Shown one piece after another: positions 36,468-47,100 of a stretch of DNA of 64,000 nt. Under the pieces are notes generated by a model that saw only the letters and a list, made by a program, of their open reading frames with translations, ran no database searches and had not been told where the DNA came from. The DNA is from an uncultured Clostridia bacterium. GTDB taxonomy: Bacteria; Bacillota; Clostridia; Oscillospirales; Acutalibacteraceae. The number at the start of each line of letters is the position of its first letter. Within the stretch, counting starts at the first letter, position 1. A program made the translations under genes and the position numbers. Location of the stretch: the NCBI GenBank assembly GCA_947630285.1, contig CANRHD010000004.1:55767-119766 (forward strand). Direction: 5' to 3'.

Positions 36468-37025
36468 ATGAAGGATATTTTATTTATAAACGCCTGCGTA
36501 AGGAAGCAGTCGCGTACACGCAAGCTTGCACAGAAGCTTGTTGACAAGTTAAACGGCAAGGTTACCGAAATAAAGCTCGGCGAAAACCGCATCCGGCCTT
36601 TAGACGCCGTTTCGCTCAATGAGCGTGAAGAACTGCTTTGTCAGGGCAGTTTTAGCGAGCCGCGGTTTAAGGCGGCAAACGAATTTGCAAACGCAGATAT
36701 TATAATTATCGCCGCACCTTACTGGGATTTGACTTTTCCGTCGGTATTAAAAATTTACCTTGAAAACATTACGGTTTTCGGCGTAACCTTTAAATATACC
36801 GACAGCGGTATTACAGAGGGCCTTTGCAAGGCCAAAAAGCTTTACTATGTCACCACTTCGGGAGGCCCTATAATACATAATTTCGGGTATGAATATGTAA
36901 AAACGCTTTGCGAGGAATTTTACGGCATAAACGAAATCCGCTTTATCGGCGCAGAGGGATTGGACATTGTCGGGGCGGACGCAGATAAAATACTCAATAA
37001 AGCCATAAAGGGAATTAAACCTTAA
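36468..37025 (+). CDS. Flavodoxin-fold NAD(P)H:FMN/quinone oxidoreductase
   Basis: 185 residues from an ATG at 36468 with GGAGG 7 bases upstream. A flavodoxin-like fold of the AcpD/AzoR type: LFINACVRKQSRTRKLA (FMN phosphate loop, variant), NADIIIIAAPYWDLTFPSVLKIYLE and YYVTTSGGPI, all flavin-contact regions. Family members reduce quinones or azo compounds with NAD(P)H. The neighbouring divergent ABM gene fits a quinone-linked role. Confidence 0.87.
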   Translation: MKDILFINACVRKQSRTRKLAQKLVDKLNGKVTEIKLGENRIRPLDAVSLNEREELLCQGSFSEPRFKAANEFANADIIIIAAPYWDLTFPSVLKIYLENITVFGVTFKYTDSGITEGLCKAKKLYYVTTSGGPIIHNFGYEYVKTLCEEFYGINEIRFIGAEGLDIVGADADKILNKAIKGIKP

Positions 37026-37061
37026 ACGGGCTTTGTGTATCAAAGCATTATTACGAATAAA

Positions 37062-37100
37062 CCAAAACGGGTGCAGGCTTGCTGCACCCGTTTCTTTTAT
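37062..37100. terminator. Bidirectional terminator between the oxidoreductase and exopolysaccharide cluster
   Basis: AAACGGGTGCAG and CTGCACCCGTTT form a 12-pair stem; the T-rich flanks on both strands fit the two converging genes. It marks the end of the long leftward operon. Confidence 0.85.
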
Positions 37101-39310
37101 TTGCCGTAAAGCTCCGAAAGCGTTTTTTGAATGTAAGTATAAGACTTTTTAAGCCTTGTATGGTAAGAGCTTCTTTCCTTGAACTTTAAGCCTACGGAAT
37201 TCAGCTGAATTTCCGAAGCCTCGCCGCTCAATACGCCGCAGCCTACCTTTATATCGGTAAATTTTGTCGTGGAAAGCGCCTTTTCTTTGTTAAAATCATT
37301 CATTGCCACGCCTTCGTTGATATTAAGCACATTTAAAAGGTACCAGGGCAGTCTTATTTCCACCGTATCTCCCTTGGCGTAAAAGTCGCTGAGAGAATTA
37401 TATTCGGGGCTTTCGCTGTCGCTTATGCCGAATGTCAGCTTGCCGCAATCAAGCACTATGGGCTCAACCGTTTCGTTGGTCACGGGCAAAACAAGCTCTC
37501 CCGTCACAAACTGTTTTACGGTTGAATACGAACCCGAATTAACCGTTCCGAATTTCGGCGGCAGGGGAAAATATTTTAAGTCCACCCCGTATCTGTAATA
37601 GAAGTAATCGTAATCGGCGTCCGCCTTAACCGCAGAGTTCTTCTCCCCGTCGATTAAAAGCACAAAATCCGCATTGCCGTTAAACCGAGCATTGTATTCG
37701 TCTGAAAAATTACTTCCTATGCCTATAGTCGATATGGGTAGAAGAAGCTTTGAATTTTCAAAAGTTTTGCCGTTTTTGAGTTTGACAAGCAAATAAAGAT
37801 ACGCTTCGTCATATTTTACGCCGAGCTTGCAGTCCTGCGAATCAAAAATAAAATCGGATTCGTTCCATTCGCTGTCGAGTGCATCGGCCTTAAAGATTTC
37901 CCTGTCGCCTGCTTCAACCGCTAAGATACCGTAATTCTGCTCGGGCGACATTTTGTTGGGAGTTCTTTTTTCGGGATTGTCGGGGGCGTACTTAAATGTG
38001 TTCCAGGTCTGCTTAAACCACTCGTCCTGCCAGGAGAAAATCAAACCGCCGGCACAGCCGGAGCTTGCTATATCAACTATCATATTGCTGACATATTGAC
38101 CTTGCTGTTGCTCGGTAATTGCGCCTTGATTGTAGCCCAAAACGCTCTGCGAGGCGCACCCCCTGCTTGTCGGCACGCCGAATTCCGCAATAATAAGCGG
38201 AACGGAATAAGCGCCGTTTAAATCCTTAATATACGCTTTGTAATTATTCTGTTTTCCTGTAAGTTCGTCCCTGTAATCTATATATTCCTGCTGATAATTA
38301 ATAAACTCGGGATAATAGGGATAGGCGTCCACGGCGGCAAAAAGCCCTGCATAATATTTATTTGAAGGCAAAATATTTTCCGTGTTTACCGTTACGCTGT
38401 CTTCCTCCTCATACGGCTCGTTGTCATGGGTCAGAGGGTCGTTTGTTGACCAGTTGAGAAAAGCGACGGGCGTTTGGGCTTTATAAGCCGAGGCTTCATG
38501 CTCAATAAGGGTATTGCCTGCCCGGCACAAAAAGCCTTCAAACGGCGAGGCGTTATCGGAGGTTTTCAGATACTCGCCCGAAAACACCCTTTTTTCGTTA
38601 TGGGAATTGCTGTTCATAACAAAAGTATTGTCCCATTCAAGGCCGAGTATATATCCGACAAGCCATTGGGAGACATCGTATGAAAATGTTATGTTGTCCT
38701 TATTGGGATACTGCACATCTGCCGCATTTCCGTGGACAATATCGACAATTTCGTTAATCGCCCTTTCAAAGGAAGAAATAACAAGTTCGTCGGAGTCCCA
38801 GCAGTCGGCAGGGTCATACATCAGATTTTCATTAAACCATATTCCGTGGATAAGATAAAGCTTTTTTTGCGCTGTACTGTTATAATCATAAAAAGCCTTA
38901 TAAAACTGCGGAGGCATTTCCGTAAATACCCTTACGGTGTTTGCGTGCATTTCGGAAATTTGCGAAAACCATTCCATATAGGTTTGGTAACTGACATCGG
39001 GATTGTCTAAATTCGTTATCGCAGTTGACAGACCGACATTGACGCCGGAAATATATACGCTCGTCATCTTGCCGTCCGACATCTTGTATATTTTTTTATC
39101 CGCCTTGTCGGCGACAAAGTTTACTTTAACGCCGTTGGTGTCTATGGCGTCCTTAACGGTTGTTTCAATATGATATTCGGGGGCCGAGGACTCAATTTCT
39201 GTCCCGTCCGGGCTTACCTGCTTATACTGTTTTTTATTGCAGGCGCAAAGTTCAAATGTCATAACAATCGAGAGAAGAAAGCAAACTGTGCCGAGATGTT
39301 TTTTATTCAA
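37097..39310 (-). CDS. Clan-A-like glycosidase lipoprotein, paralogue A
   Basis: 737 residues from a TTG at 39310 with GGAGG 6 bases upstream, 2 bases after the previous stop. A lipoprotein-type signal ends in ELCAC. The TIM-barrel core (about 90-480) shows SEMHANTVRVFTEMPP, YILGLEWD (acid/base Glu expected), LIIAEFGVPTSRG (nucleophile Glu expected) and the shared GLIFSWQDEWFKQTWNTF. A C-terminal beta domain (about 500-735) follows and ends RLKKSY. I cannot name a GH family; it resembles GH2/GH5-type barrels. Last gene of the c-di-GMP-riboswitch operon, so probably an outside enzyme that trims or remodels the polymer made by the neighbouring synthase. Confidence 0.75.
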   Translation of the reverse strand: MNKKHLGTVCFLLSIVMTFELCACNKKQYKQVSPDGTEIESSAPEYHIETTVKDAIDTNGVKVNFVADKADKKIYKMSDGKMTSVYISGVNVGLSTAITNLDNPDVSYQTYMEWFSQISEMHANTVRVFTEMPPQFYKAFYDYNSTAQKKLYLIHGIWFNENLMYDPADCWDSDELVISSFERAINEIVDIVHGNAADVQYPNKDNITFSYDVSQWLVGYILGLEWDNTFVMNSNSHNEKRVFSGEYLKTSDNASPFEGFLCRAGNTLIEHEASAYKAQTPVAFLNWSTNDPLTHDNEPYEEEDSVTVNTENILPSNKYYAGLFAAVDAYPYYPEFINYQQEYIDYRDELTGKQNNYKAYIKDLNGAYSVPLIIAEFGVPTSRGCASQSVLGYNQGAITEQQQGQYVSNMIVDIASSGCAGGLIFSWQDEWFKQTWNTFKYAPDNPEKRTPNKMSPEQNYGILAVEAGDREIFKADALDSEWNESDFIFDSQDCKLGVKYDEAYLYLLVKLKNGKTFENSKLLLPISTIGIGSNFSDEYNARFNGNADFVLLIDGEKNSAVKADADYDYFYYRYGVDLKYFPLPPKFGTVNSGSYSTVKQFVTGELVLPVTNETVEPIVLDCGKLTFGISDSESPEYNSLSDFYAKGDTVEIRLPWYLLNVLNINEGVAMNDFNKEKALSTTKFTDIKVGCGVLSGEASEIQLNSVGLKFKERSSYHTRLKKSYTYIQKTLSELYGK

Positions 39311-39312
39311 AG

Positions 39313-41520
39313 TCAACCTCCAAGTTCAGCAAGAGCTTCCTGCAAAATATAGTAAGATTTTTTCAGCCTTTCGTGATAGGTCGGAGCGGTTTTCCATAAG
39401 GTATAATTGTACTTGCCGTCCATTTTAATGCTCTGCGGCGAATTATTAGAATTTAAAACGGCACAGCCTATTTTAAAGCCGTTAAAGCTTGTGCTTGTGA
39501 TGCCCTGCCGGCTGTAAAAATCGGCCATAATTTTTCCGTCCGACGGGTCGGTAAAGTTCAAAAGCTGCCACGGTATTCTCAATTCGATTACCCCGTCCTT
39601 TTCGTAGAAATCGGTCAGAGAATTAAACTCCTTACTGTCGGGGTTTGAAATTCCGTATGTAAACTTGCCCGTTTCGTAAAATTCAAACGGTATTTTCTGC
39701 TTGGTTGACGGAATTTCCATTTCATAGCCGAGGCACATATTCATCTTATTGAAAATGCCCGAATTTTTCTTTTCGTACTCGCTATTTTGCGCCGTCATTT
39801 TATATTGCGAGCCGTAAAGATAATAAAACACATCATAATATGCGTCGCACAATATCCTTGAGTTGTCTTTACCGTTAATCTGTATTACAAAATCGGCATA
39901 ATCCGAGAAGGAAATATTTTTATCTTTCATTTTATTGCTTCCCTGGTCGGATATTGTGTCTATGGGAATTAAAACGGTGTTTTTGCCGAAGTCAAAACCC
40001 TTGTTTGTCTTTAGCATAAAATACAGATAGCCCTCGTCGCATTTTGCCGAAAGCGTGCCGTACTCGTTTTTCAGTATAATATTTTCGTCTTTCCACTCTG
40101 AGGGATTGCCGTCAATAAGGCAAACATCCTCTGCGCCCGGCTCAAACGAAAGGATACCGAAAAACTGTTCGCAGGTCTGTTTGTTCGCCCAATAGGGTCT
40201 GCGCTCATCGTCGTCAAAAAGCTCGTTGTTCCAAGTTCGTTTAAACCATTCGTCCTGCCAGGAAAAAACCAATCCGCCGGCATATTTTTGCTCGTAAATC
40301 GAGTTAAACATATCGGCTATCGCCTCACCGGCCTTTGTCTCCTCCATATTGCCCTGGTTGTAGTTCATAAGTCCCCTGTGAGCCATACCCCTTGAGGTTG
40401 AAACGCCGAATTCCGCTACCAAAATGGGCATGGTATGCGCCATTTTAAGGTCCTTTAAATATGCCTCATACGGGTTTACCTTGCCGCTTGAGTCCTTATA
40501 GCTTATATAATCCTTTTGATAGTTCATGGTATCGGGATAATAAGGATATATGTGGTAAGAGGCAAACATATTTGAATTAAACGCCGTTCTCGATTTTATG
40601 CTCTCGGTATTAAGCGTAACGGAGTCCTCGTCAATAAGAGGCTCTTCCGGGTGCGTCAGAGGGTCTGTGGTGATCCAGTTACAAAAAGCGACTGGAACCT
40701 GCCACTTGTATTTTTCGGATTCCGCCTCGATTACGGCGTCGCCTATCTGCGCCAAAAACGCCTCAAACGGAGTTGCGCCCTGAGCGTACAGATATTTTCC
40801 GTCGTAGGTATTTTTATCGGGGTTTACATTATTTACATTTTTAATAAAGGAGGGGTCAAACTCCATACCCAAAATCCACCCGGCAAGCCATTGCGAAACA
40901 TCGCTTGTGTATGAGCCCACCGCATAGCCGGTTCTCTTTGGGAGCGTGCAGGAGCCGTGGATTATATCAACAATGTCAAGAGCGTCCTTTTTAAAAGAGT
41001 TAAGCAGTTTTGAATTTTCCGCATAGACATCGTTGAGAGACTGAATATCGTTTTCGTCAAGGCACACGCCCTGGAAAAGATAAAGCGGCTTTTCAGACTT
41101 TTTATTGAAGTCATACAGAGCCTTGTAAAAATCGGGCATCAGCGCCGTGTAAACACGAATACAGTTGGCGTTCATCTCGCTTATCTGCGTAAACCATTTA
41201 TAGTATTCGTCATAAGTAACGCCGAGCTCTCCCGGAAAAGAACCGGGTTTTCCGGCGCCTATATTTACGCCTTTCCAGAATACCTGATTCCACGAATCTC
41301 CGCTGTAAATATAAAAATAATCGCCCTCCGCTTTTATTTTATATTTTACTGTGCCGTCCGTTTCGGCCTCTATATCCTGTGAAGATTTTACGGCGCTGTC
41401 CGAGTCCGACGACTTGCCGACGGAAACCTTGTTTATTCCAAATCTCTGAAGAACGCCGAGCTGTGCCAAAACCAAAAGCACCGCCAAAGTCACGGCGACG
41501 GGAATTAAAACCTTTTTCAT
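39313..41520 (-). CDS. Clan-A-like glycosidase, membrane-anchored, paralogue B
   Basis: 735 residues, homologous over its length to the product of the next gene downstream and to the 759-residue protein of the rightward operon. One N-terminal membrane anchor (about 3-20), then a barrel with NANCIRVYTALMP, WILGMEFD (acid/base Glu), LVAEFGVSTSRG (nucleophile Glu) and LVFSWQDEWFKRTWN, then a C-terminal beta domain with the ending YHERLKKSY. It lies 12 bases downstream of the GT2 synthase gene. Both catalytic Glu positions are kept, so it is likely active; the substrate is inferred to be the synthase product. Confidence 0.75.
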   Translation of the reverse strand: MKKVLIPVAVTLAVLLVLAQLGVLQRFGINKVSVGKSSDSDSAVKSSQDIEAETDGTVKYKIKAEGDYFYIYSGDSWNQVFWKGVNIGAGKPGSFPGELGVTYDEYYKWFTQISEMNANCIRVYTALMPDFYKALYDFNKKSEKPLYLFQGVCLDENDIQSLNDVYAENSKLLNSFKKDALDIVDIIHGSCTLPKRTGYAVGSYTSDVSQWLAGWILGMEFDPSFIKNVNNVNPDKNTYDGKYLYAQGATPFEAFLAQIGDAVIEAESEKYKWQVPVAFCNWITTDPLTHPEEPLIDEDSVTLNTESIKSRTAFNSNMFASYHIYPYYPDTMNYQKDYISYKDSSGKVNPYEAYLKDLKMAHTMPILVAEFGVSTSRGMAHRGLMNYNQGNMEETKAGEAIADMFNSIYEQKYAGGLVFSWQDEWFKRTWNNELFDDDERRPYWANKQTCEQFFGILSFEPGAEDVCLIDGNPSEWKDENIILKNEYGTLSAKCDEGYLYFMLKTNKGFDFGKNTVLIPIDTISDQGSNKMKDKNISFSDYADFVIQINGKDNSRILCDAYYDVFYYLYGSQYKMTAQNSEYEKKNSGIFNKMNMCLGYEMEIPSTKQKIPFEFYETGKFTYGISNPDSKEFNSLTDFYEKDGVIELRIPWQLLNFTDPSDGKIMADFYSRQGITSTSFNGFKIGCAVLNSNNSPQSIKMDGKYNYTLWKTAPTYHERLKKSYYILQEALAELGG

Positions 41521-41532
41521 AACAACTACCCT

Positions 41533-42972
41533 TTATTCATTGAATGTTTTGCGTTGAATACTGCCCCATTGATTTTTCAGCTTCCTGAATTTCAAAATGC
41601 CCTGTACTCGGCTGAAAACAACAATCTGCCTGTAGCCGAAGTTTTCAATCAACGCATAGCAGGCAAGAGTCATAGCCTGCTTGGGAGTCATACAGCCTTT
41701 ACGGGTGTACTGCTCAAGAATAACGCCGCCGATAGAAAAAACACTTCCTATCGAAACGGTTAATAACAGATAAATTATGAAGAAAAACGCATTGAGCTCG
41801 CCCATCAGCAACGAGAAAGGAATAATAAAATATCCCAAAAACTCAATCATCGCTCCGAAAAGCTCATAAATCCAGTTGTACGGTATTGAAACCATACCTA
41901 CGCTGCCGTATATCGGGTTTAAAGTCATGGAGAAATGGCTTAAAAGCGTATCGAAAAGCCCTACCTGCCACCGTCTTCTTTGGTTCATAAGGTCCTTTAA
42001 CGACATCGGGCCCTGCGTCCAGCACACGGCCTCGTGGCAGAACGCAATCTTGTATTTTACCCTCTTCTTACGCTTACTGCCCTTTTGTTCCTCACGCTGT
42101 CTTCGCATATATCGGTGAATTTTTACGATAATTTCCATATCCTCGCCTATGGTGTTAAGCTTATAGCCCCCTACCTTGACGACAATATCTTTTCTGAAAA
42201 GCCCGAAAGCCCCCGAAACGATAAGCAGCGAATTGCCCCAGGAAACTCGGCCGTAAAGGAAGGAGCGGAAGTATTCTACGATTTGGAATTTCTCAACCAT
42301 TTTCTTGGGTATGTTAAATTCTCTCCACTTTCCGTCCTCGACTACGGAGCCGTTAGCTATACGCACAAAGCCGCCGGCAACAACGGTTGAGCTGTCTTTC
42401 AGGAATACCTGACCCAATTTCAGCAGGGCGTCCCTCTCAATTCTCGAATCGGCGTCAAGGCAGGCAAAAAGCGGATAGGACGAAGCGTTTATACCTGCGT
42501 TAAGGGCGTCGCTCTTACCGCCGTTGAGCTTATCAATATACAGTAAATTCGGATATTTGCTGTTATAGTATATTCCCTGTACCTCCTGCGTTTGAATATC
42601 AACCTTTATTGACGATTTGATTTTCTTTAAACGGAAAGCGTCAACCATCTCTCTGTGGGTGTTGTCTTTTGAACCGTCATTTACGACTATGATTTCAAAA
42701 ACAGGATAGTTTATGTTCATAAGCGATTTTACATTGTTTACTATGTTCTCCTGCTCGTTGTATGCCGGAACGATAAGCGAAATGGGAAGCAGGTTATCGG
42801 AATCCTCATATCTCATATAATCGTCGGATATTTCTACCTTCTGCTCTTTTTTTATCTTAAAAACAGATATGATAAACTGAATCAAATACACAAATGACAG
42901 CGAAAGCGTATATGCCATGCAGAAATAGTTGAAAAACGATATAAATTTTCTGATAATTTCAATTAAAGACAT
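41533..42972 (-). CDS. Processive family 2 glycosyltransferase (cellulose/PNAG-synthase-like), copy 1
   Basis: 479 residues. One or two N-terminal membrane helices, a GT-A domain, then three or four C-terminal helices. Motifs of processive synthases: VNDGSKDN, CLDADSRIERDALL (DxD), NTIGEDMEIIVKIH and QRRRWQVG (the QxxRW polymer-binding motif). Such enzymes polymerise a UDP-sugar and push the chain through the membrane. There is no PilZ domain, so c-di-GMP cannot act on it the way it does on BcsA. It follows the HEAT protein gene by 37 bases and is followed by two glycosidase-like genes. Confidence 0.92.
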   Translation of the reverse strand: MSLIEIIRKFISFFNYFCMAYTLSLSFVYLIQFIISVFKIKKEQKVEISDDYMRYEDSDNLLPISLIVPAYNEQENIVNNVKSLMNINYPVFEIIVVNDGSKDNTHREMVDAFRLKKIKSSIKVDIQTQEVQGIYYNSKYPNLLYIDKLNGGKSDALNAGINASSYPLFACLDADSRIERDALLKLGQVFLKDSSTVVAGGFVRIANGSVVEDGKWREFNIPKKMVEKFQIVEYFRSFLYGRVSWGNSLLIVSGAFGLFRKDIVVKVGGYKLNTIGEDMEIIVKIHRYMRRQREEQKGSKRKKRVKYKIAFCHEAVCWTQGPMSLKDLMNQRRRWQVGLFDTLLSHFSMTLNPIYGSVGMVSIPYNWIYELFGAMIEFLGYFIIPFSLLMGELNAFFFIIYLLLTVSIGSVFSIGGVILEQYTRKGCMTPKQAMTLACYALIENFGYRQIVVFSRVQGILKFRKLKNQWGSIQRKTFNE

Positions 42973-43009
42973 TTCCTGTATTACTCCCCGTTTTAAGCGT
43001 CTGTAAACT

Positions 43010-44086
43010 CTATATTACTTTATAAAGACATTCCTTAACGGCGTCGGCCGCATATCTGTCATACCCCTTTATAACCTCTTCGACATAAACCATATCAGGA
43101 TCCATTTCAACAAGGCACTGAGCCGCCCTCTTGCGGACCCACCACTCTTCGTCCGCCGTAATGTGCTTAACCGCCAAAATGCACTCCTTGGAGCATATTG
43201 CCTTTAAGCCCGGCAGAGAAGAAAGGCGCATGACCCAGTCGCTGTCCTTGGAAGCGATGATAAGGTACTGCTCCAAATCGGGCGTACCGAGGCTTGACAT
43301 CGCCTTAACGCTCGCTATTCTGACCTGATGGCTGTCGCTGTAAAAGCCGTCGATAAAAATATATTTCAGCGATTCCAGCTTTTCGTCCTTAATTGCCTTA
43401 ATAATAGTGGCCTTCATATAATCGCTGACATCGGCCTTTGAAGCAAAATATTTTCTGATAAGCTGTGACTTATCGCCGGAATAGTGGTTCAACAGCTCCA
43501 TAATAATCCTGTGGCTGAATTTTGTGTTATCCTCACACATTTCAAGAAATTCTATTACAGAATTTTCTACGCCGAGTATCGAAAGCGCCATACCTGCGTT
43601 ATACTGCAAGGTGGTATTCTTTGAATTGAGGCACTCCTTTATATCTTCGACCGCCTCGGTAGCGTTGAGGTCTGCCAAAAGCCTTAAAATATAAGATTTT
43701 TCATATTTATTGCACTTTTTAAGCAATTTGCGAAGCTGGCTTATAGGTTCAAGTCCCATATATATTTCATCAAGGACTTTCTGTCTTGAATCTGACAGGG
43801 TTTCCTTTTTTCTGTTATAATCCAAGTAAACCGTAACGACGCACAGCAAAAAGGTACTGCTTTTTTGGCTTAACTTTACAAGCTCGTTGATTTCCTCTTT
43901 CCTCGAAAGCTCCGTCGGAGAACCGAGTATGGCGGAAAAGTGGTTTTTGGCGTTTGTATAATCGAGCTTTTCCTTTTTTAAGAAATCCTCCTGCTGTTGT
44001 GCGACAACATACAGCCAAATAAAGCCCAAAAGGATTACAAAAACGGCGGCTATAAACATAAAAATCGCCAAAGCCTCATAATTCAT
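43010..44086 (-). CDS. Membrane-anchored HEAT-repeat protein, copy 1
   Basis: 358 residues. One N-terminal membrane helix (about 6-29) and a cytosolic helical solenoid with recognisable HEAT repeats: NATEAVEDIKECLNSKNTTLQYNAGMALSILG, SHQVRIASVKAMSSLGTPDLEQYL, and DEEWWVRKRAAQCLVEMD. HEAT solenoids are protein-binding scaffolds. A homologue of nearly equal length lies directly before the other GT2 synthase, so each synthase has its own HEAT partner. It probably acts as an assembly or regulatory subunit of the synthase. ATG follows GGGAGG by 8 bases. Confidence 0.85.
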   Translation of the reverse strand: MNYEALAIFMFIAAVFVILLGFIWLYVVAQQQEDFLKKEKLDYTNAKNHFSAILGSPTELSRKEEINELVKLSQKSSTFLLCVVTVYLDYNRKKETLSDSRQKVLDEIYMGLEPISQLRKLLKKCNKYEKSYILRLLADLNATEAVEDIKECLNSKNTTLQYNAGMALSILGVENSVIEFLEMCEDNTKFSHRIIMELLNHYSGDKSQLIRKYFASKADVSDYMKATIIKAIKDEKLESLKYIFIDGFYSDSHQVRIASVKAMSSLGTPDLEQYLIIASKDSDWVMRLSSLPGLKAICSKECILAVKHITADEEWWVRKRAAQCLVEMDPDMVYVEEVIKGYDRYAADAVKECLYKVI

Positions 44087-44112
44087 AGACCCACCTCCCT
44101 GATTTTGTTATT

Positions 44113-47100
44113 TTAATAAGTAGTAAAATATTTTTTCAAGGTGTCAAACGAAGCTTTTTGGTCGAGGGCGTATTTAATGTTTGCCTGTTCCCATTCGCTC
44201 CATTTGAAAGCCTTATAACCGGCGGACTGTTTGCTTACGGGGAAAACATACATGGTATCCTTGGACTTTTTATCGCCTATGAATACGGAGCATATTATGC
44301 CGTCGGTCATGGTTGTTTTGTACTGATTATCTGCTCCGCTCGGTGTGCTTGCAGGGTCGTTGATTACTATGCTTCTGGCAGGGTCGGTAAAGTTGAGCAT
44401 AGCCCACGGCAAACGCACCCTGACGGAATTACCCGTTGTAAAGAACTGCGTGTTCTGCGACGAAAAGCTTCCGTAGGAGAGCACGGATACCAAATCGTAC
44501 GATGCGCTGTAGCTCTCCTTGGAGGAGGTAGCGCCCTTGTTCCTGTTGTATGAGGAAGCGCAATAAAGAGCGGCGGAATTTTTACTTTCAAATTTAATTA
44601 TAAATTCCATACCGGAAAGAGCGTTTCCGAAGAAATTTTTGTCGTAATAGTATTCGCCGTCATTTCTCTGATAAGTGTCAAAGCCGATATAGAGCTGTTC
44701 GCTGTCGTAATTGACCTCCGTATCAAGGCTTATGGTGAGATACAAATATGTTTCGTTACAGCTTATCTGCATTTCGTTCATTCTTTGCTTGTTTTCCTGC
44801 AAAAGAAGTCCGGCTTCTTCCGGCTGAATAGACTCAACGGAAAGTATGCCCGTGGTTTGGCTTATATCGGTAACATCGTGCCAAAGTCCCGATGAGGTCA
44901 GCGGCACGGTATATTTTCTGCCGTTTTGACCGATTGCCGCCCAGCTGTCGTTGAGGTCGGCGACAAGTCCGCCCACAAAGCCGCCGCTGTTAATGGATTT
45001 ATACATATCAAGAATATACTGTGCCTGCTTTTCCTCGGTAAGTCCGTAAATATCGGTTTCCGTTTCAAACACATTTACGCTCGTAGAAGCGCCGAAGCTG
45101 TCAATAAAAACAGGCAGCTTGCTGTTATCCTTGATCTCCTTTAAATACAGCTCATAGCATTTCTTTAAATCCGTTGTGCCGAATTTTTTCTTGTTGCTCT
45201 GATATGCGGTATCGCTGTATTTTGCGGTGTATGCGGCGGCAAAATACGCTTTCGCCTCATCTTTTACGGCAATATCGGAAACATTGAATGTAACGGAATT
45301 ATCCTCCTGCCACATTGCGCCGCCGAGCATTGCCGTACTGCCCTTTGCCGCAACTATTGCCAATGCGGAATATTTTTCCTGCTGATATTTAAGCAAACAG
45401 TCGCACAAATCCGCAAGCAACGCTTCAACGCTGTTTTTATTTGCGCTTAAATATTTTCCGTTATAGTTGTATTTAAGATTTTGAACGGCGTTTTTAAGCT
45501 GTGCGTCCGTCATATTCAGGTCAACGAAATACGCCGCAAGATAATTTGACACATTATGACGGTATTTGCCGGAATTCCTGCCCAAAAATTCGGGTATCTC
45601 GCCCTTACCGTGTATTGCGTCAACCGTATATTCTATGTTTTTATGAAGCTGTTCTATTGACGAAGAGTCGGTTATTTTGCCTTTGTCAATACCGTCGGGC
45701 GCAGTAATTCCCTGATAGAGGTAAATGATTTTATCCTTGTTTTCCTTATTGTGCTCATACAGAGCCCTGTAAAATTCGGGAGGATACAAGTCATACGCCC
45801 TTACGGCGTTTGCGCCGATTTCGTCAAGCTGGGCAAACAACTGCTCATAATATGAAAAGTCGGTTGAATAATCCAGTCTGTTACTGCCGGGCGCTTCGGC
45901 GTTCAGGTTAAAGCCCTTAACCGAAAGCGTTTTCCACTGCCCGTCCGTCTGTACTTCAAGCTTATCATTGTTAAGGCGTATATGCTCAGCGTCCGACTGT
46001 TGCCCGGCTTCATCGCCGGTATTATGCTCAACTACCCTGTTTTTATATGCGTTTTTGACAATTTTTTTAACCATTGGTTCATAAAACTGCCAATAAAAAT
46101 TTGTTATGTCGCCGTTGTTTTCAAATGACAGCGAACGGTAAAATGTATCTGCTCCTAAGAAGCACGACATTTTCATATCGTCAACATAGTCGTTAAAATC
46201 GCCTGCAAAATAATATGTAGGTGCGGCCCCCGACGGATTTCTTACCACGGCGGCAAAAGTGTTAGAGTCGGAAACAGGCGCAAACTCCTCCATACCGGTT
46301 GAATTTAAGTTAAATTCATACTGGGCAAGCGTCTCGGTACCCTGATTTGCCTCGATAAGCTCAAACCAGGCGTAATAATTTAAAGATTTTTTCCCGAATT
46401 CGGATTTATAGTCCTTAGCGGTCTTGATTTTAAGCAGATTGTCGTCCTCAAAATCCGTCTTTCCCTCAAGGACAATAATATCCCCGTCGTTTGAAACAAG
46501 CAGTATGCCTGAACCCGAACAACGCCATTCAACGCCGTACTTCTGCTTATACATATCCGGCGCCCAGTACGGTACATCGTCCATATCCGCAAGGTCGTAT
46601 ATGTACCTGCCTACCCAGCCTGTTTCGGTAATTCCGAACATTTTTTGAAGCTGTAACGAAATTGATTTTTCCGTATTGTCAACGCCTAAAATATCCTGCT
46701 CGCCGATAACAACGCTTCCCAGCGAACGGCACAGGGCTATGGCGTTCATATCTTCGCCCGTAATGCCCTTGTCCTCGGTAATTTCTGTACCGTAAGCGTC
46801 CGCCAGATATAATATATCGGGAATTTCATTAATATCGTCAAGAACCTTTTCGTCCTGCTGAACCTCGTAATTATCGTTGAGCATATAGCCGTAATAATCT
46901 TTTGTGTAATCGTACTTCTTTTTGGTATCCGGATTTTTAATTTTCATATAGTTTAAAATCCAGTTAAGACCTATATGCTTGCGGTAAACATTGTCAACAT
47001 TGTCAAGATAGCTGTGGCTGTCCGCCGCAGTTGCGGGCACGGTTTTATCAAGAACGGAAATATACATTTTTTTAGAGGGCTTTAAAAACCAAAAGACAAA